Assembly: GCA_945883505.1 (NCBI GenBank)
Contig: CAMCXL010000004.1
Span: 62,001-126,000, forward strand
Source of the DNA: Rhodoluna limnophila
GTDB taxonomy: Bacteria > Actinomycetota > Actinomycetes > Actinomycetales > Microbacteriaceae
DNA length: 64,000 nt
Reading direction: 5' to 3'
Positions 45,632 to 55,192 of this stretch are shown piece by piece. Position 1 is the first letter of the stretch. Each line of letters begins with the position of its first letter. Under the pieces are notes generated by a model. That model ran no database searches. It saw only the letters and a list, made by a program, of their open reading frames with translations, and was not told the origin of the DNA. The position numbers and the translations under genes were made by a program.

Positions 45632-45814
45632 GTGTGGCTCCTTCTTATGGTGGGGGTTTACCTATAGTCAGTTGACCACGGCAAGCTGGCTAAAGCTTGA
45701 GCTTCGGCTGGGAGCTTACTGAGAGGCGAGCTCAAAAGCCTGCTTGAGCCTTGATTCAAGAAAAGGGCCATAATTAGAGCTTCTAACCCTCAACCCTCTG
45801 GCAGGAGTAAAACG

Positions 45815-46087
45815 ATGTCCTCGATCAAAGGCCAAGTTCAGGTACTGGACCCCATCGGGCTCCACGCCAGACCCGCCAGCCAGATAGTCAAGCTGGTAAA
45901 GGAATCAGGCCTTGAGATCATGATTGGACGCGAGGGCCAAGAATTTGCCAAAGCCAACTCAGCCCTTCGCATGATGGCGCTAAAAATCTCAACCGGTGAA
46001 ACCCTAACCGTGGAAGTTCCAACCCAAGACCAGGGCCTTGCCGATGGCATCATCGAACAAATTCAACACTTCCTAAAGGGCGAATAA
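45815..46087 (+). CDS. ptsH: Phosphocarrier protein HPr
   Basis: HPr relays phosphate from enzyme I to EIIA proteins such as the hexitol EIIA in this window. The 90-residue protein has the phosphorylated H17 in GLHARPAS and S49 in AKANSALRMMAL at the regulatory-serine position, so HPr kinase control is possible in principle. GGCAGGAG lies before the ATG. A CATAAT -10-like box is at 45769-45774. ptsI follows after one base. Confidence 0.96.
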   Translation: MSSIKGQVQVLDPIGLHARPASQIVKLVKESGLEIMIGREGQEFAKANSALRMMALKISTGETLTVEVPTQDQGLADGIIEQIQHFLKGE

Positions 46088-46088
46088 A

Positions 46089-47714
46089 TTGGCAGCTGCC
46101 AAAGGTGCAATCCTCAAAGGCCTCGGCGTCGGATTAGTTTCGGCGGTGGGTGATGTTCTGGTTATTAAGCAGACTCAGCCGCTACCTGCCTGGACTAAGT
46201 CCACCAAGACTAAAGAACAAGAACTTACCGAACTTCGTTCGGCAATTGATTTTGTTAGTGGAACTCTCGACGAACTAGGTGCCAAAGCCGGTGGAACAAG
46301 TGCCGAGATATTCGAAGCACTAAAGATGCTTTTAGAAGACGAAGAACTTTTTGATGTTGCCACCGCAAACATCGAGGACGGCTGGTCCGCAGCAGCAGCA
46401 ATTGGAAAAGCAGTTGATGAGTTTTCAGAACTGCTTGGAGGAGATCCAACCTTTGAAGAACGAGTTGCCGACTTCCAAGATCTATCAAAAAGAGTTCAGG
46501 CCAGAATTGCCGGAATAGAAATGTCTCTTTCTATTCCTGCAACCGGTCGGATTGTTTTGGTGGGCGAGGATTTCTCGCCCGCCGACACCGCGCAGTTCAC
46601 CGATGCCGTGGTGGGAGTAATCACCTATAAGGGTGGCCCCACTTCACACACCGCAATCATCTGTCGATCCAAGTCAATTGCAGCGGTAGTTTCTTGCCCC
46701 GAGGCTACAGCGCTCGAATCCGGCGATCGAGTACTAGTTGACCCAGTAGGTGATCGAGTTGTGGTGAGCGATGATCAATCCCTTGCCACTAAATCGATTG
46801 ACTTTGTTGCCATAAACGAAGAGCCACTTATTCCAGTTCGGGCCAACATCGGATCTTTAGAGGACGCCAAGGCAGCCAGCCAAACCAGGGCCAACGGAGT
46901 TGGCCTATTCAGAACAGAGCTTTTATACCTTTCTGCCAAGACCGAACCAACCATCGAGGAACAAGTTGCCAGTTATACCGAGATTCTAAAATCAGCCCCG
47001 AAGGGTCCGATCGTAGTTAGAACCATCGATGCCGGAAGCGATAAGCCGGTGCCGTTTTTGAACATGCCCGCCGAGGAAAACCCTTCCCTTGGGGTTCGCG
47101 GCTATCGACTGATTGCTGATCACCGGGGCTTCATTGAATCTCAGCTAAAAGCTATAGAGCAAGCCCGAGCTGCCTCCGGCCGCGAAGTGTGGGTGATGGC
47201 GCCCATGATCGCAACCGCCGAGGAAGCTAGGGACTTTAGCGACCTGGCGCGTTCAATTGGTAAATACAAAGTCGGAATCATGGTCGAGACTCCCTCGATT
47301 GCGCTGATTGTGGACCAACTGGGTGGAATCGTGGACTTCGTTTCGGTTGGAACCAATGACTTATCGCAGTACCTATTTGCTGCCGACCGGATGAACCCAT
47401 CGCTTGGGGCGCTACTAAATCACTGGCAGCCGGCGCTGATAAAGTCCCTGGCAAGAATTGCCTCGGGGGCTAGCTCGGCTGGCATCACATCCGGAGTCTG
47501 TGGGGAGAGTGCATCTGATCCAGCCTTTGCGGTTGTGCTGGCGGGGCTTGGAATTGAATCGGTTAGCGCCTCTAAGTCCCAGGTCACCGAAGTCCATAAC
47601 GCGCTATCCTCGCTATCACTTTCCGACGCCAAAGAAATAGCCAACGAGGTTTTGAAACAAACCACCGCTGAAGCGGCCAAAGCCACCGCACTTTCTGAAA
47701 TAGCCAAGCGATAG
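46089..47714 (+). CDS. ptsI: PTS enzyme I (phosphoenolpyruvate-protein phosphotransferase)
   Basis: Enzyme I takes phosphate from PEP and gives it to HPr. The 541-residue protein has the HPr-binding helical part, the phosphorylated histidine in GGPTSHTAIICRS near residue 190, and the PEP-binding barrel. The barrel carries RTIDAGSDKPVPF, EENPSLGVRGYR, MVETPSIA, SVGTNDLSQYLFAADRMN and the catalytic cysteine in GVCGESASD. It is about 30 residues shorter than the E. coli enzyme. The TTG start lies one base after the ptsH stop, with AAGGG 8 bases before it, so translation is coupled to ptsH. Confidence 0.96.
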   Translation: MAAAKGAILKGLGVGLVSAVGDVLVIKQTQPLPAWTKSTKTKEQELTELRSAIDFVSGTLDELGAKAGGTSAEIFEALKMLLEDEELFDVATANIEDGWSAAAAIGKAVDEFSELLGGDPTFEERVADFQDLSKRVQARIAGIEMSLSIPATGRIVLVGEDFSPADTAQFTDAVVGVITYKGGPTSHTAIICRSKSIAAVVSCPEATALESGDRVLVDPVGDRVVVSDDQSLATKSIDFVAINEEPLIPVRANIGSLEDAKAASQTRANGVGLFRTELLYLSAKTEPTIEEQVASYTEILKSAPKGPIVVRTIDAGSDKPVPFLNMPAEENPSLGVRGYRLIADHRGFIESQLKAIEQARAASGREVWVMAPMIATAEEARDFSDLARSIGKYKVGIMVETPSIALIVDQLGGIVDFVSVGTNDLSQYLFAADRMNPSLGALLNHWQPALIKSLARIASGASSAGITSGVCGESASDPAFAVVLAGLGIESVSASKSQVTEVHNALSSLSLSDAKEIANEVLKQTTAEAAKATALSEIAKR

Positions 47715-47717
47715 CTG

Positions 47718-48329
47718 ATGGAACTAACCAACTGGCTCATTTATTTTGCGGCTGTCTTGGGCCTTACCCTGACCCCTGGTCCAAACGGATTACTGGCCCT
47801 GACCCACGGTGCCATCTTCGGAAGTAGAAAAACCATCGCGACTATCTTGGGTGGATCGGTTGGCTTTGCAACAGTAATTGGACTTTCGATGTTTGGAATC
47901 GGAGCACTGCTTGCAGCTTCAGCTCAACTACTTATTGTGATGAAGTTTCTTGGAGGCGCTTACCTGATCTGGTTGGGTATCCAGGTTTGGCGCTCACCCT
48001 CCCTTGGCGATACCAGCCCCAAAGCAGTAAGCGATGTCTCGAGCGCTTCATTGTTTAGGCAGGGAGCACTAGCGGCTCTGACAAACCCGAAGGGTATTTT
48101 GTTTTTTGTTGCCTTCTTGCCGCAGTTTATCGATCCAGCAATTTCACTGATTACCCAATTTGTTGTTATGGCAGCAACTTTTGTTGTGATCGAGTTTATC
48201 TACGAGTACGTGGTGGCATCGCTTGCCAACAGAATCAAGCCCTGGCTTGCCAAATTTGGTAAGAAAGTAAACCGCGTCTTTGGTGGAATCTTTATGGCAA
48301 TCGGCGTTGCCCTGCCGCTTCGCGGCTAG
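47718..48329 (+). CDS. LysE-family amino-acid exporter
   Basis: The 203-residue protein has about six helices and the LysE/RhtB N-terminal signature [24 protein letters not shown], plus [18 protein letters not shown] and [23 protein letters not shown]. Members export amino acids or related small molecules; the exact substrate is not readable. The gene starts 4 bases after the ptsI stop, so it may share the ptsHI transcript. It ends with a 4-base overlap with the convergent rimI-tsaD gene. Confidence 0.92.
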   Translation: MELTNWLIYFAAVLGLTLTPGPNGLLALTHGAIFGSRKTIATILGGSVGFATVIGLSMFGIGALLAASAQLLIVMKFLGGAYLIWLGIQVWRSPSLGDTSPKAVSDVSSASLFRQGALAALTNPKGILFFVAFLPQFIDPAISLITQFVVMAATFVVIEFIYEYVVASLANRIKPWLAKFGKKVNRVFGGIFMAIGVALPLRG

Positions 48330-49813
48330 ATAGCAAGCGTCGAATAAACCCCAAAGCCAAGCTCGCTTGGCGCCTCGCCGGCCATAATCTTTTGAGCCGC
48401 GAGCGAGGCAATCATGGCACCGTTATCGGTGCAGAGCGAAAAGGCTGGAATTCGAAGCTCGATGCCAGCCTCCTGGCACCTTGCAGCTGCCACCTCGCGA
48501 AGCCTGGCATTGGCCACAACTCCCCCTCCAAGAATGAGCCTTGGCACATTGTTATCAAGGCAGGCGTTGATGGCCTTGGTCACCAAGACATCAACCACCG
48601 CTTCGCGGAATGAGGCTGCGATGTCTGGGACGAAGACCTTCTCGCCCTTGGACTCGGCAAGCTCAACGTGCCTTGCAACAGCTGTCTTGAGTCCTGAAAA
48701 ACTGAAGTTATAGCGGTGCTTGTCCTGGTCCTTGGGCAGGGTAAGACCCCTTGGGAACCTAACGGCCTTGGGGTCACCTTCTTTGCTAACCCGGTCAATC
48801 TCTGGTCCACCGGGGTAGCTAAGACCTAGGACTCTGGCGATCTTGTCGAATGCTTCACCAGCTGCGTCATCAATTGTTTCACCGAGTAGCTCAACATCGT
48901 TGAGTAGATCTCTAACCAAAAGCAGAGAAGTGTGACCACCGGAAACCAAAAGCGCAACTGTTGGGGTTTCTAGTCTGCCGCGCTCCAAAACATCAACTGC
49001 AACGTGGGCGACCAGGTGATTCACAGCGTAGATCGGTTTATCGATTGCAACAGCCAGGGCCTTGGCCGCTCCAACACCAACCATTAGTGCTCCTGCAAGA
49101 CCCGGACCGTTGGTTACGGCAACCGCATCTATTTCGTTGATTGATAAACCAGCATCGTGCAGCGCTTTTTGTAAAGTGGCCTCCAGTGCCTCGAGATGAG
49201 CACGCGCTGCAATTTCTGGCACCACACCACCAAATCTTGCATGCTGGTCCATCGAAGAAGAAATCACGTTGGCTAGAAGTGTGGTTCCTCGAACGATACC
49301 AATACCGGTTTCGTCGCAGCTGGTTTCAATCCCAAGTACCACCGGTTCTTGTAGTCCTTGGACGCTTAAGGCAAGTCGCATAACCAAAGCTGCAACACCG
49401 TCTGGTTGATAATACTTTTCACGTCTATCAATAACTACAAAGCCGAGCGATTCGTAAAGTTTTTGCGGTGCGGTTTTGTCCTCACGAACTTCCAAATACA
49501 GCTCACTTGCTCCAAGTTGAATCGCCTGCGCAATAAGTTTTTCCATTAGCTCGTGGCCAATGCCGCGACGCCTTAGGCTCTCATCCACCGCGATGGTTTG
49601 AATATCTGCCGAGCTAGCGCTTTTGACTTTACTTAGTCCGGCGTAGCCAACAATCTTCTCGTCTAGGTAAGCAACAAGATAAAAGGTATGCGGGGCTAAT
49701 AGCTCAGCCCGCATTGTGGGCTTGGACCAGGAGTCTCTCCCAAAGCTCAATTTCTCCAGCGCCATTATGAATTCCAGATCGGCCTCGGTGGCGGGCCTAA
49801 TTTGATGACTCAT
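48326..49813 (-). CDS. tsaD: Fusion of ribosomal-protein-type N-acetyltransferase (RimI) and tRNA threonylcarbamoyltransferase (TsaD)
   Basis: Residues 1 to about 150 form a GNAT acetyltransferase of the RimI type (acetyl-CoA loop RRRGIGHEL at 81-89, KLYESLGF). Residues from about 157 form TsaD, which with TsaB and TsaE transfers threonylcarbamoyl to A37 of ANN-decoding tRNAs. TsaD landmarks are [20 protein letters not shown], metal ligands H266 and H270 in [23 protein letters not shown] and CTDNGAMIA. Separate proteins are the norm; the frame is continuous here with no stop at the join. The ATG overlaps the tsaB stop by 4 bases, and the gene ends the glmS operon. Confidence 0.94.
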   Translation of the reverse strand: MSHQIRPATEADLEFIMALEKLSFGRDSWSKPTMRAELLAPHTFYLVAYLDEKIVGYAGLSKVKSASSADIQTIAVDESLRRRGIGHELMEKLIAQAIQLGASELYLEVREDKTAPQKLYESLGFVVIDRREKYYQPDGVAALVMRLALSVQGLQEPVVLGIETSCDETGIGIVRGTTLLANVISSSMDQHARFGGVVPEIAARAHLEALEATLQKALHDAGLSINEIDAVAVTNGPGLAGALMVGVGAAKALAVAIDKPIYAVNHLVAHVAVDVLERGRLETPTVALLVSGGHTSLLLVRDLLNDVELLGETIDDAAGEAFDKIARVLGLSYPGGPEIDRVSKEGDPKAVRFPRGLTLPKDQDKHRYNFSFSGLKTAVARHVELAESKGEKVFVPDIAASFREAVVDVLVTKAINACLDNNVPRLILGGGVVANARLREVAAARCQEAGIELRIPAFSLCTDNGAMIASLAAQKIMAGEAPSELGFGVYSTLAI

Positions 49814-50439
49814 CCGCTTACCTTCTTGCCCTTAGCTGGAATCGCATCCGGAGCTCTCAGGTAATTCGCCAGAACTTGTGATTCCAAGGTGCCGCCAGCC
49901 AGCTGGGCCAGGGCCAAAAGCCCAATGTTTGAGGCCTTGATCGAACCGGTGACGGTTTTGTAATTCGTTCCCGAGGCCAAAAGCTCAGCTTCTAAATCAG
50001 CTTGCTTTTTTACCCCTGGTCCCAAAATTACCTTCGGTTCACCATGCTTGGTCTTTTCGTGGAACAAAGCGAAGTAAACCTCGGATCTTCTGGCGTCGGT
50101 CAATATAAGAGTCGGCTCATCAAGGGGTTCTAAAAAGGCAATCGCCGAAAGCGATGACACTCCAAAGATCGGAACCTGGACGCCTTCTGCGAATAACTTG
50201 GCGGCAGCAATTCCAACTCGAAGACCGGTAAAAGGTGCTGGCCCAACACCAACTGCAACTGCCGTTACATCGGAAGATTTCTTTCCGGCCTTAGCTAAAG
50301 CCTCAGCAAGTAGCATGCCGATGTGCTCGGCATGCTGCATTGAATTATCTTCGTATAGTTCACTGACAACTTTTCCATCCACCAATACCGCAACAGCCGT
50401 TCCGCTACTTGTGTCAATTGCCAAAAGCACCTGCGTCAT
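49810..50439 (-). CDS. tsaB: tRNA threonylcarbamoyladenosine synthesis protein TsaB
   Basis: TsaB is the non-catalytic partner that stabilises TsaD in t6A synthesis. The 209-residue protein has the ASKHA-fold start [31 protein letters not shown], and [26 protein letters not shown], all family landmarks. The C-terminal half is shorter and more variable, as usual. It overlaps tsaE and rimI-tsaD by 4 bases on each side, so the three t6A proteins are made from coupled reading frames. Confidence 0.94.
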   Translation of the reverse strand: MTQVLLAIDTSSGTAVAVLVDGKVVSELYEDNSMQHAEHIGMLLAEALAKAGKKSSDVTAVAVGVGPAPFTGLRVGIAAAKLFAEGVQVPIFGVSSLSAIAFLEPLDEPTLILTDARRSEVYFALFHEKTKHGEPKVILGPGVKKQADLEAELLASGTNYKTVTGSIKASNIGLLALAQLAGGTLESQVLANYLRAPDAIPAKGKKVSG

Positions 50440-50912
50440 TTGGTTTCTCCCAAAAAATCCCTCGGGTCCGTAAATCGCCCGGTACCTAAAATGCTTATGG
50501 TGCGAAGATCGGTTTGCAAATCTCTTTCGATGTTTATCTCCAACATTGACTCAGCTAAGCCTTCGGCGTAGCCACTTCCCCACTCAATAACGCAAATGCT
50601 TCCCGCGTAGTCAATATCTAGATCATCAAGCTCGGCAGGCGAGGAAAGTCGGTAGGCATCGATGTGGTGAAAAGGTGTTCCAGATTCCGTCGCGTGAGTC
50701 CTTGCAATCAAAAATGTTGGCGAAGAAATATTTCCTTGGGCGCCAGCGCCTTCACCAATTCCCCTAGTAAGGGTGGTCTTGCCCGCGCCAAGTGGTCCGT
50801 TCAAAGATAGAAGATCTCCGGCAATAAGAGCTGATCCGAGTCGAACACCAATTTCGTGCATCTGGTGCTCGGTAGCAATTTCAATTACCAGTGCAGCGTT
50901 ATCGCTGCTCAC
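50436..50912 (-). CDS. tsaE: tRNA threonylcarbamoyladenosine synthesis ATPase TsaE
   Basis: TsaE is the small ATPase that drives the TsaB-TsaD cycle. The 158-residue protein has Walker A LNGPLGAGKTTLTRGIGEG near residue 38, SSPTFLIARTH, FHHIDAYRL with its conserved aspartate, and the family-specific CVIEWGSGYAE. Its length is typical. It is joined to alr and tsaB by ATGA overlaps. Confidence 0.95.
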   Translation of the reverse strand: MSSDNAALVIEIATEHQMHEIGVRLGSALIAGDLLSLNGPLGAGKTTLTRGIGEGAGAQGNISSPTFLIARTHATESGTPFHHIDAYRLSSPAELDDLDIDYAGSICVIEWGSGYAEGLAESMLEINIERDLQTDLRTISILGTGRFTDPRDFLGETK

Positions 50913-52006
50913 CGAAATACCCGCCTAGCCCGTCCACCGATTCGGGTCACGATCTCGTAGTTGATGGTTCCGGCTGCATCGGCTAATTCCTCGGCGGTTG
51001 GCTCACCTTTTTTGGCATCGCCAAAAATAACTACCTCGTCACCGACTTTGACGCTATCGCTTCCAACATCCAAGACAAACTGGTCCATTGCTACGCGAGC
51101 AAGAATCGGATACCGCTTACCGTTTAGCAAAACGCTGGCTTTACCGGTTGCAATCCTTGGCATTCCTTCGGCGTAGCCAAATGGCACAAGTACCAGCGTT
51201 GTGGCCGCTTTGGTTTTGTGAAGGTAGCCATAGCTGACCCCGTGACCGGCTGGAACTTGCTTCACGAAGACAACCTCTGAGCTAACCCGCATCGCCGGAA
51301 CCAAGCCAAAGCTTGCTGCCTGGGTATCCGGGTTTGGATCTAAACCGTAGAGAGCAATGCCGACTCGAACCATATCCAGATGGGTCTTTTTGTAATTCAA
51401 AGTTGCGCCAGAGGCAGCCAAGTGACGGTATTCGAAGTTTGCACCAAGCTCTGAAGCTTTACTAACGGCTGATTCAAAAACGGCCAGCTGATCCATATCG
51501 TCTTTTTCGCTAGTTCCAGAAAGGTGACTAAAGACACCAACTAGTTTCACCAAGCCAGCTGCTTCTAGCTCTACCGCCTTGGCAATAACCTTTGGCCAAT
51601 CGGCAAGCGCTGCTCCATTTCGACCAAGACCGGTGTCTACCTTGAGGTGAATTTTTGCTGGAGAAGTTTTTGCAGCAGCAGAGGCCACCAGCTCCAGACC
51701 CCCAACAGTTGAAAGTCCAATCTGGATATCATTTTTGATTGCGGAGGCAAAGTCGGTGTTTTTCCCATGCAGCCAGGCCATAAGTGGTGATTTGATGCCG
51801 GCTGCGCGAATAAGTTGTGCTTCTTCTAGGTCAGCGGTGGCCAACATGTCCACGTTTATTGATTCTAGTTTCTTCGAAACCTCAATCATGCCGTGACCAA
51901 ACGCGTCTGCTTTAACCGTCGCCATCACTTTGGCGTCCGTTAAGGATTTCAGAGTTTTGTAATTTGCGGCAATGGCCTCAAGGTTTATCTCTATAGTTCT
52001 CATCAT
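50909..52006 (-). CDS. alr: Alanine racemase
   Basis: Alr makes D-alanine for peptidoglycan using PLP. The 365-residue protein has the PLP lysine in MATVKADAFGHGM near residue 33, LKVDTGLGRNG, and the C-terminal catalytic tyrosine region VSYGYLHKTKAATTLVLVPFGYAEGMPR. The usual VVKADAYGHG reads TVKADAFGHG, a mild change that keeps the lysine. It sits between acpS and tsaE with 4-base overlaps, an arrangement often seen in actinobacteria. Confidence 0.96.
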   Translation of the reverse strand: MMRTIEINLEAIAANYKTLKSLTDAKVMATVKADAFGHGMIEVSKKLESINVDMLATADLEEAQLIRAAGIKSPLMAWLHGKNTDFASAIKNDIQIGLSTVGGLELVASAAAKTSPAKIHLKVDTGLGRNGAALADWPKVIAKAVELEAAGLVKLVGVFSHLSGTSEKDDMDQLAVFESAVSKASELGANFEYRHLAASGATLNYKKTHLDMVRVGIALYGLDPNPDTQAASFGLVPAMRVSSEVVFVKQVPAGHGVSYGYLHKTKAATTLVLVPFGYAEGMPRIATGKASVLLNGKRYPILARVAMDQFVLDVGSDSVKVGDEVVIFGDAKKGEPTAEELADAAGTINYEIVTRIGGRARRVFR

Positions 52007-52356
52007 GAACCCTCTGCAATCACATACGCTACGGCCATGCCGCCATCGTGACTCAGGGAAAGGTGAAGGTTGGCAATACCTTTTTCAGAAACTGTTGTTT
52101 TGCTTTGGCCGCTTAGCTCAAAGCCTGGCTTGCCAAATTCGTCCTTTGTGATTTCGACTTCCTGAAAGGATAACCCTTGAGCTTTGCCGACCGCTTTCAT
52201 TAGGGCTTCCTTGGCCGCGAAGCGCGCAGCCAGCGAATAGCCATTGAGGGATTTTTCACCGTCGGTGAAAAGACGGTCTTTGAGTTTTGGAGTGTTTTCA
52301 ATCGCCGTTTCGAATCTGGCGACATCGACTAGGTCGACCCCGATTCCAAGAATCAT
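52003..52356 (-). CDS. acpS: Holo-[acyl-carrier-protein] synthase
   Basis: AcpS attaches the phosphopantetheine arm of CoA to acyl carrier protein, turning on fatty-acid synthesis. The 117-residue protein has the metal-binding start ILGIGVDLVDVARFE, the second conserved block SLAARFAAKEALMKAVGK, and LHLSLSHDGGMAVAYVIAE at the end. Length is normal. The ATG overlaps the glmS stop by one base and the stop overlaps alr by 4. coaA, which starts CoA synthesis, lies just across the promoter region. Confidence 0.96.
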   Translation of the reverse strand: MILGIGVDLVDVARFETAIENTPKLKDRLFTDGEKSLNGYSLAARFAAKEALMKAVGKAQGLSFQEVEITKDEFGKPGFELSGQSKTTVSEKGIANLHLSLSHDGGMAVAYVIAEGS

Positions 52357-54203
52357 TACTCGACCGTGACCGACTTAGCCAAGTTCCTAGGCTGATCAAC
52401 ATCTAGCCCCTTGGCGTTGGCAAGCTCCATCGCAAACATCTGAAGCGGTATCACGGTCAGGACAGCAGCCATCAGCCAGTTGGTGGCAGGCACAAACCAA
52501 ACGTTCTCGGCGTATTTGGCTACCTCTTTATCGCCTTGCTCGGCTATCGCGATAACCTTGGCTCCGCGAGCCTTAATCTCCTGAATGTTGGAAATCACCT
52601 TCGGGTGCAGCGGGTCCTTAGGTGAAGGCAAGATCACAATCACCGGTTGATCTTGCTCTATCAAAGCAATCGGTCCGTGCTTTAGTTCTCCGGCGGCAAA
52701 TCCCTCGGCGTGGATATAGGCGAGCTCCTTGAGCTTTAGAGCGCCCTCCATTGCAACCGGGAACCCAACGTTTCTTCCCAAAAATAACACTGTTCTGACA
52801 TCGGCCATCTGCTTGGCCAATTGGGTTACCTGTCCCAAAGAATCCAAAACCTCGGTGACTTTAGCTGGCAGCTTAAGTAGCTCTTTACCAAGCTCGGACA
52901 GCTCTTTGGCAGTCATGGACTTTCTTCCTGCCGATAGATGAAGTGCCAGCAAATACACCGCAGTCATTTGGGCGGTGAGGGCCTTGGTGGATGCAACCGC
53001 AACCTCGGGACCGGCGTGGGTATAGATCACGGCATCTGATTCGCGAGCCAAGGTTGCGCCCTGGGTATTACAGATCGCCAAAACTTTGGCGCCCTGCTCC
53101 TTGGCATAACGGGTTGCCATCAGGGTGTCCATGGTTTCACCGGACTGGCTGATTGCAACAATCAGGGTGTTCGAAGTCAAAATTGGATCGCGGTAGCGAA
53201 ATTCATGAGCTAGCTCAACCGAAACTGGAATCTTCGCCCACTTCTCGACTGCGTACTTGGCAATCTCGCCGGCATAGCTGGCTGTTCCGCAGGCAACAAC
53301 AATGATGCGATCGATTGCCATCAAATCCTTGGTGTCTAATCCGTCCACCTCGGGAAGAGTGATCATGCCCTCGGAGTTGATGCGCCCCATCAGCGTGTCA
53401 GCAACTGCCTGAGGCTGGTCAGCAATTTCCTTGGCCATGAATGATGGCCAGCCACCCTTGGAAGCTTGAGATGCATCCCAGTCGATGGTGAACTCTTTTG
53501 AAGAAACTTTCTTGCCGTCAAAACCTTGGATCTCAACGCCCTCTGGTCGCAAGATAACAATCTCATCTTGGCCCACTGAGATCGCCCGCTTGGTGTGCTC
53601 AACAAAAGCTGCGACGTCGGAGCCTAGGAAGTTCTCCCCAACCCCCAGACCAACAACCAAAGGAGCATTCTTTCGAGCTGCCAGAATCAGATCCGGGAAG
53701 TCCTCGTGAATCACCAAAATGGTAAATGCGCCGTGCAGCCGATTTACCACTTTGCCAAAAGCAGAGACCAAGTCTTTTGAGGCTTCGAATTCTTTTGCGA
53801 TCAGGTGAGCTGCAACCTCGGAGTCGGTTTCGCTAGCAAAGCTCACACCGGAATCCAGAAGTTCTTGCTTGAGTTCGGAAAAGTTCTCGATTATCCCGTT
53901 GTGGATTAGGGCGAGCTTATTGGCCTTGCCACCAAGGTGTGGGTGAGCATTCTGATCGGTTGGAGCACCGTGGGTTGCCCAGCGGGTGTGACCGATGCCG
54001 ATTCTGGAGTCAGCGATTGGGTGAGCCTCGATGTCGGCAACCAGGTTATCTAGCTTGCCGGCTTTTTTGCGAGTGGCCAGTGTTCCACCACTTATTACCG
54101 AGATACCAGCTGAGTCGTAGCCTCGATACTCCAGACGACGCAAACCACCCAGGAGAACTTCCTGGGTTGATTTAGGTCCTACGTAGCCAACGATTCCGCA
54201 CAC
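52356..54203 (-). CDS. glmS: Glutamine-fructose-6-phosphate aminotransferase (isomerising)
   Basis: GlmS makes glucosamine-6-phosphate from fructose-6-phosphate and glutamine, the entry to peptidoglycan amino sugars. The 615-residue protein begins with the nucleophile Cys2 (MCGIVGYVG) of the amidotransferase domain (GLRRLEYRGYDSAG, GHTRWATHG, LIHNGIIEN). Two SIS isomerase domains follow (CGTASYAGEIAKYAVE, ISQSGETMDT, and a C-terminal DQPRNLAKSVTVE). The start is a GTG with a TANNNT hexamer at the leaderless distance. I see no glmS ribozyme, because only 29 bases separate it from coaA. It heads the acpS-alr-tsaE-tsaB-rimI/tsaD operon. Confidence 0.97.
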   Translation of the reverse strand: MCGIVGYVGPKSTQEVLLGGLRRLEYRGYDSAGISVISGGTLATRKKAGKLDNLVADIEAHPIADSRIGIGHTRWATHGAPTDQNAHPHLGGKANKLALIHNGIIENFSELKQELLDSGVSFASETDSEVAAHLIAKEFEASKDLVSAFGKVVNRLHGAFTILVIHEDFPDLILAARKNAPLVVGLGVGENFLGSDVAAFVEHTKRAISVGQDEIVILRPEGVEIQGFDGKKVSSKEFTIDWDASQASKGGWPSFMAKEIADQPQAVADTLMGRINSEGMITLPEVDGLDTKDLMAIDRIIVVACGTASYAGEIAKYAVEKWAKIPVSVELAHEFRYRDPILTSNTLIVAISQSGETMDTLMATRYAKEQGAKVLAICNTQGATLARESDAVIYTHAGPEVAVASTKALTAQMTAVYLLALHLSAGRKSMTAKELSELGKELLKLPAKVTEVLDSLGQVTQLAKQMADVRTVLFLGRNVGFPVAMEGALKLKELAYIHAEGFAAGELKHGPIALIEQDQPVIVILPSPKDPLHPKVISNIQEIKARGAKVIAIAEQGDKEVAKYAENVWFVPATNWLMAAVLTVIPLQMFAMELANAKGLDVDQPRNLAKSVTVE

Positions 54204-54209
54204 CCTACT

Positions 54210-54215
54210 AATTTA
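54210..54215 (-). promoter_or_regulatory. Leaderless promoter -10 hexamer (TAAATT) of glmS
   Basis: TAAATT lies at -12 to -7 from the glmS GTG at 54203. The only purine-rich stretch (AGTAGG) touches the start codon and is too close to act as a ribosome-binding site. Confidence 0.6.
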
Positions 54216-54232
54216 CGGCAGAATGGCTTGTT

Positions 54233-55192
54233 GTGAACTCTGAAGGCTCCGCCACCAGCAAACAAAGCGCCAACCCAACGCCTTTTGTTGAGATTTCGCG
54301 TGCCGATTGGGCCGAGCTCGGCCATAACACCGAGCTTCCGCTAACCGAGGCCGAGATTGCTCAGATCAGGGGCTTGGGTGACTTCCTAGACATTAAAGAG
54401 GTTCAAGAGGTTTACCTACCACTGTCTAGATTCCTAAACATCTACGTGTCCGAGTACTCCAAGCTTCACAAAGCAACCAGCAATTTTCTTGGAGAAAGAA
54501 GTGCCAAGGTTCCGTTCATTATTGGCATCGCAGGTTCGGTTGCGGTGGGCAAATCAACCGTATCCAGATTGCTTCGAGAATTACTTGCCCGCTGGGAAGG
54601 AACACCGAAAGTTGCCCTTATAACAACCGATGGTTTTTTGTATCCAAACCAGGAGCTTGAAAAACGTTCCCTAATGCACCGCAAGGGATTTCCGGAATCC
54701 TATGACCGAATGGCACTACTGAATTTTGTTGCCGATATCAAAAGCGGCAAAGAAAAAGTTCAGGCTCCGGTTTATTCGCACCTAACCTACGACATAGTGC
54801 CGGGAAAGTTTGAAACGGTTAGCTCACCTGATGTTGTGATAATCGAGGGACTGAATGTTTTGCAATCCCCCGGCCCCGATCAGGAAGTGACGCTGAGTGA
54901 TTACTTTGACTTCAAGATTTACGTGGATGCCGAAACAAAAAACATCTCGAAGTGGTTTCTAAACCGGTTCCACGAGCTTCGAGAATCTGCCTTTACTAAC
55001 CCCGCCAGCTACTTCCACCGCTACGCCGAGATGCCACTGGAAAAGGCGCTCGAGAAAGCCAGCGAAATCTGGCAGAGCATTAATTTGCCGAACCTGACTG
55101 AGAACATCTTGCCAACCCGTTCAAGGGCGACCCTGGTTCTAAGAAAAGGCGATAAGCACGCCGTTGAATCGGTCCTTCTAAGAAAGCTTTAG
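54233..55192 (+). CDS. coaA: Type I pantothenate kinase
   Basis: CoaA phosphorylates pantothenate, the first step to CoA. The 319-residue protein has the type I features: [12 protein letters not shown] near the start, Walker [18 protein letters not shown] near residue 101, [30 protein letters not shown] and [10 protein letters not shown]. The GTG start at 54233 has no ribosome-binding site and no convincing TANNNT box at the right distance, so its start is less secure than its identity. It is divergent from glmS (29 bp apart), and its end overlaps convergent glmM by 15 bases. Confidence 0.95.
   Translation: MNSEGSATSKQSANPTPFVEISRADWAELGHNTELPLTEAEIAQIRGLGDFLDIKEVQEVYLPLSRFLNIYVSEYSKLHKATSNFLGERSAKVPFIIGIAGSVAVGKSTVSRLLRELLARWEGTPKVALITTDGFLYPNQELEKRSLMHRKGFPESYDRMALLNFVADIKSGKEKVQAPVYSHLTYDIVPGKFETVSSPDVVIIEGLNVLQSPGPDQEVTLSDYFDFKIYVDAETKNISKWFLNRFHELRESAFTNPASYFHRYAEMPLEKALEKASEIWQSINLPNLTENILPTRSRATLVLRKGDKHAVESVLLRKL

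Noticed and set aside
45750-45760. CTTGATTCAAG palindrome upstream of ptsH
   Set aside because: It is short and single; could be an operator but nothing else supports it.
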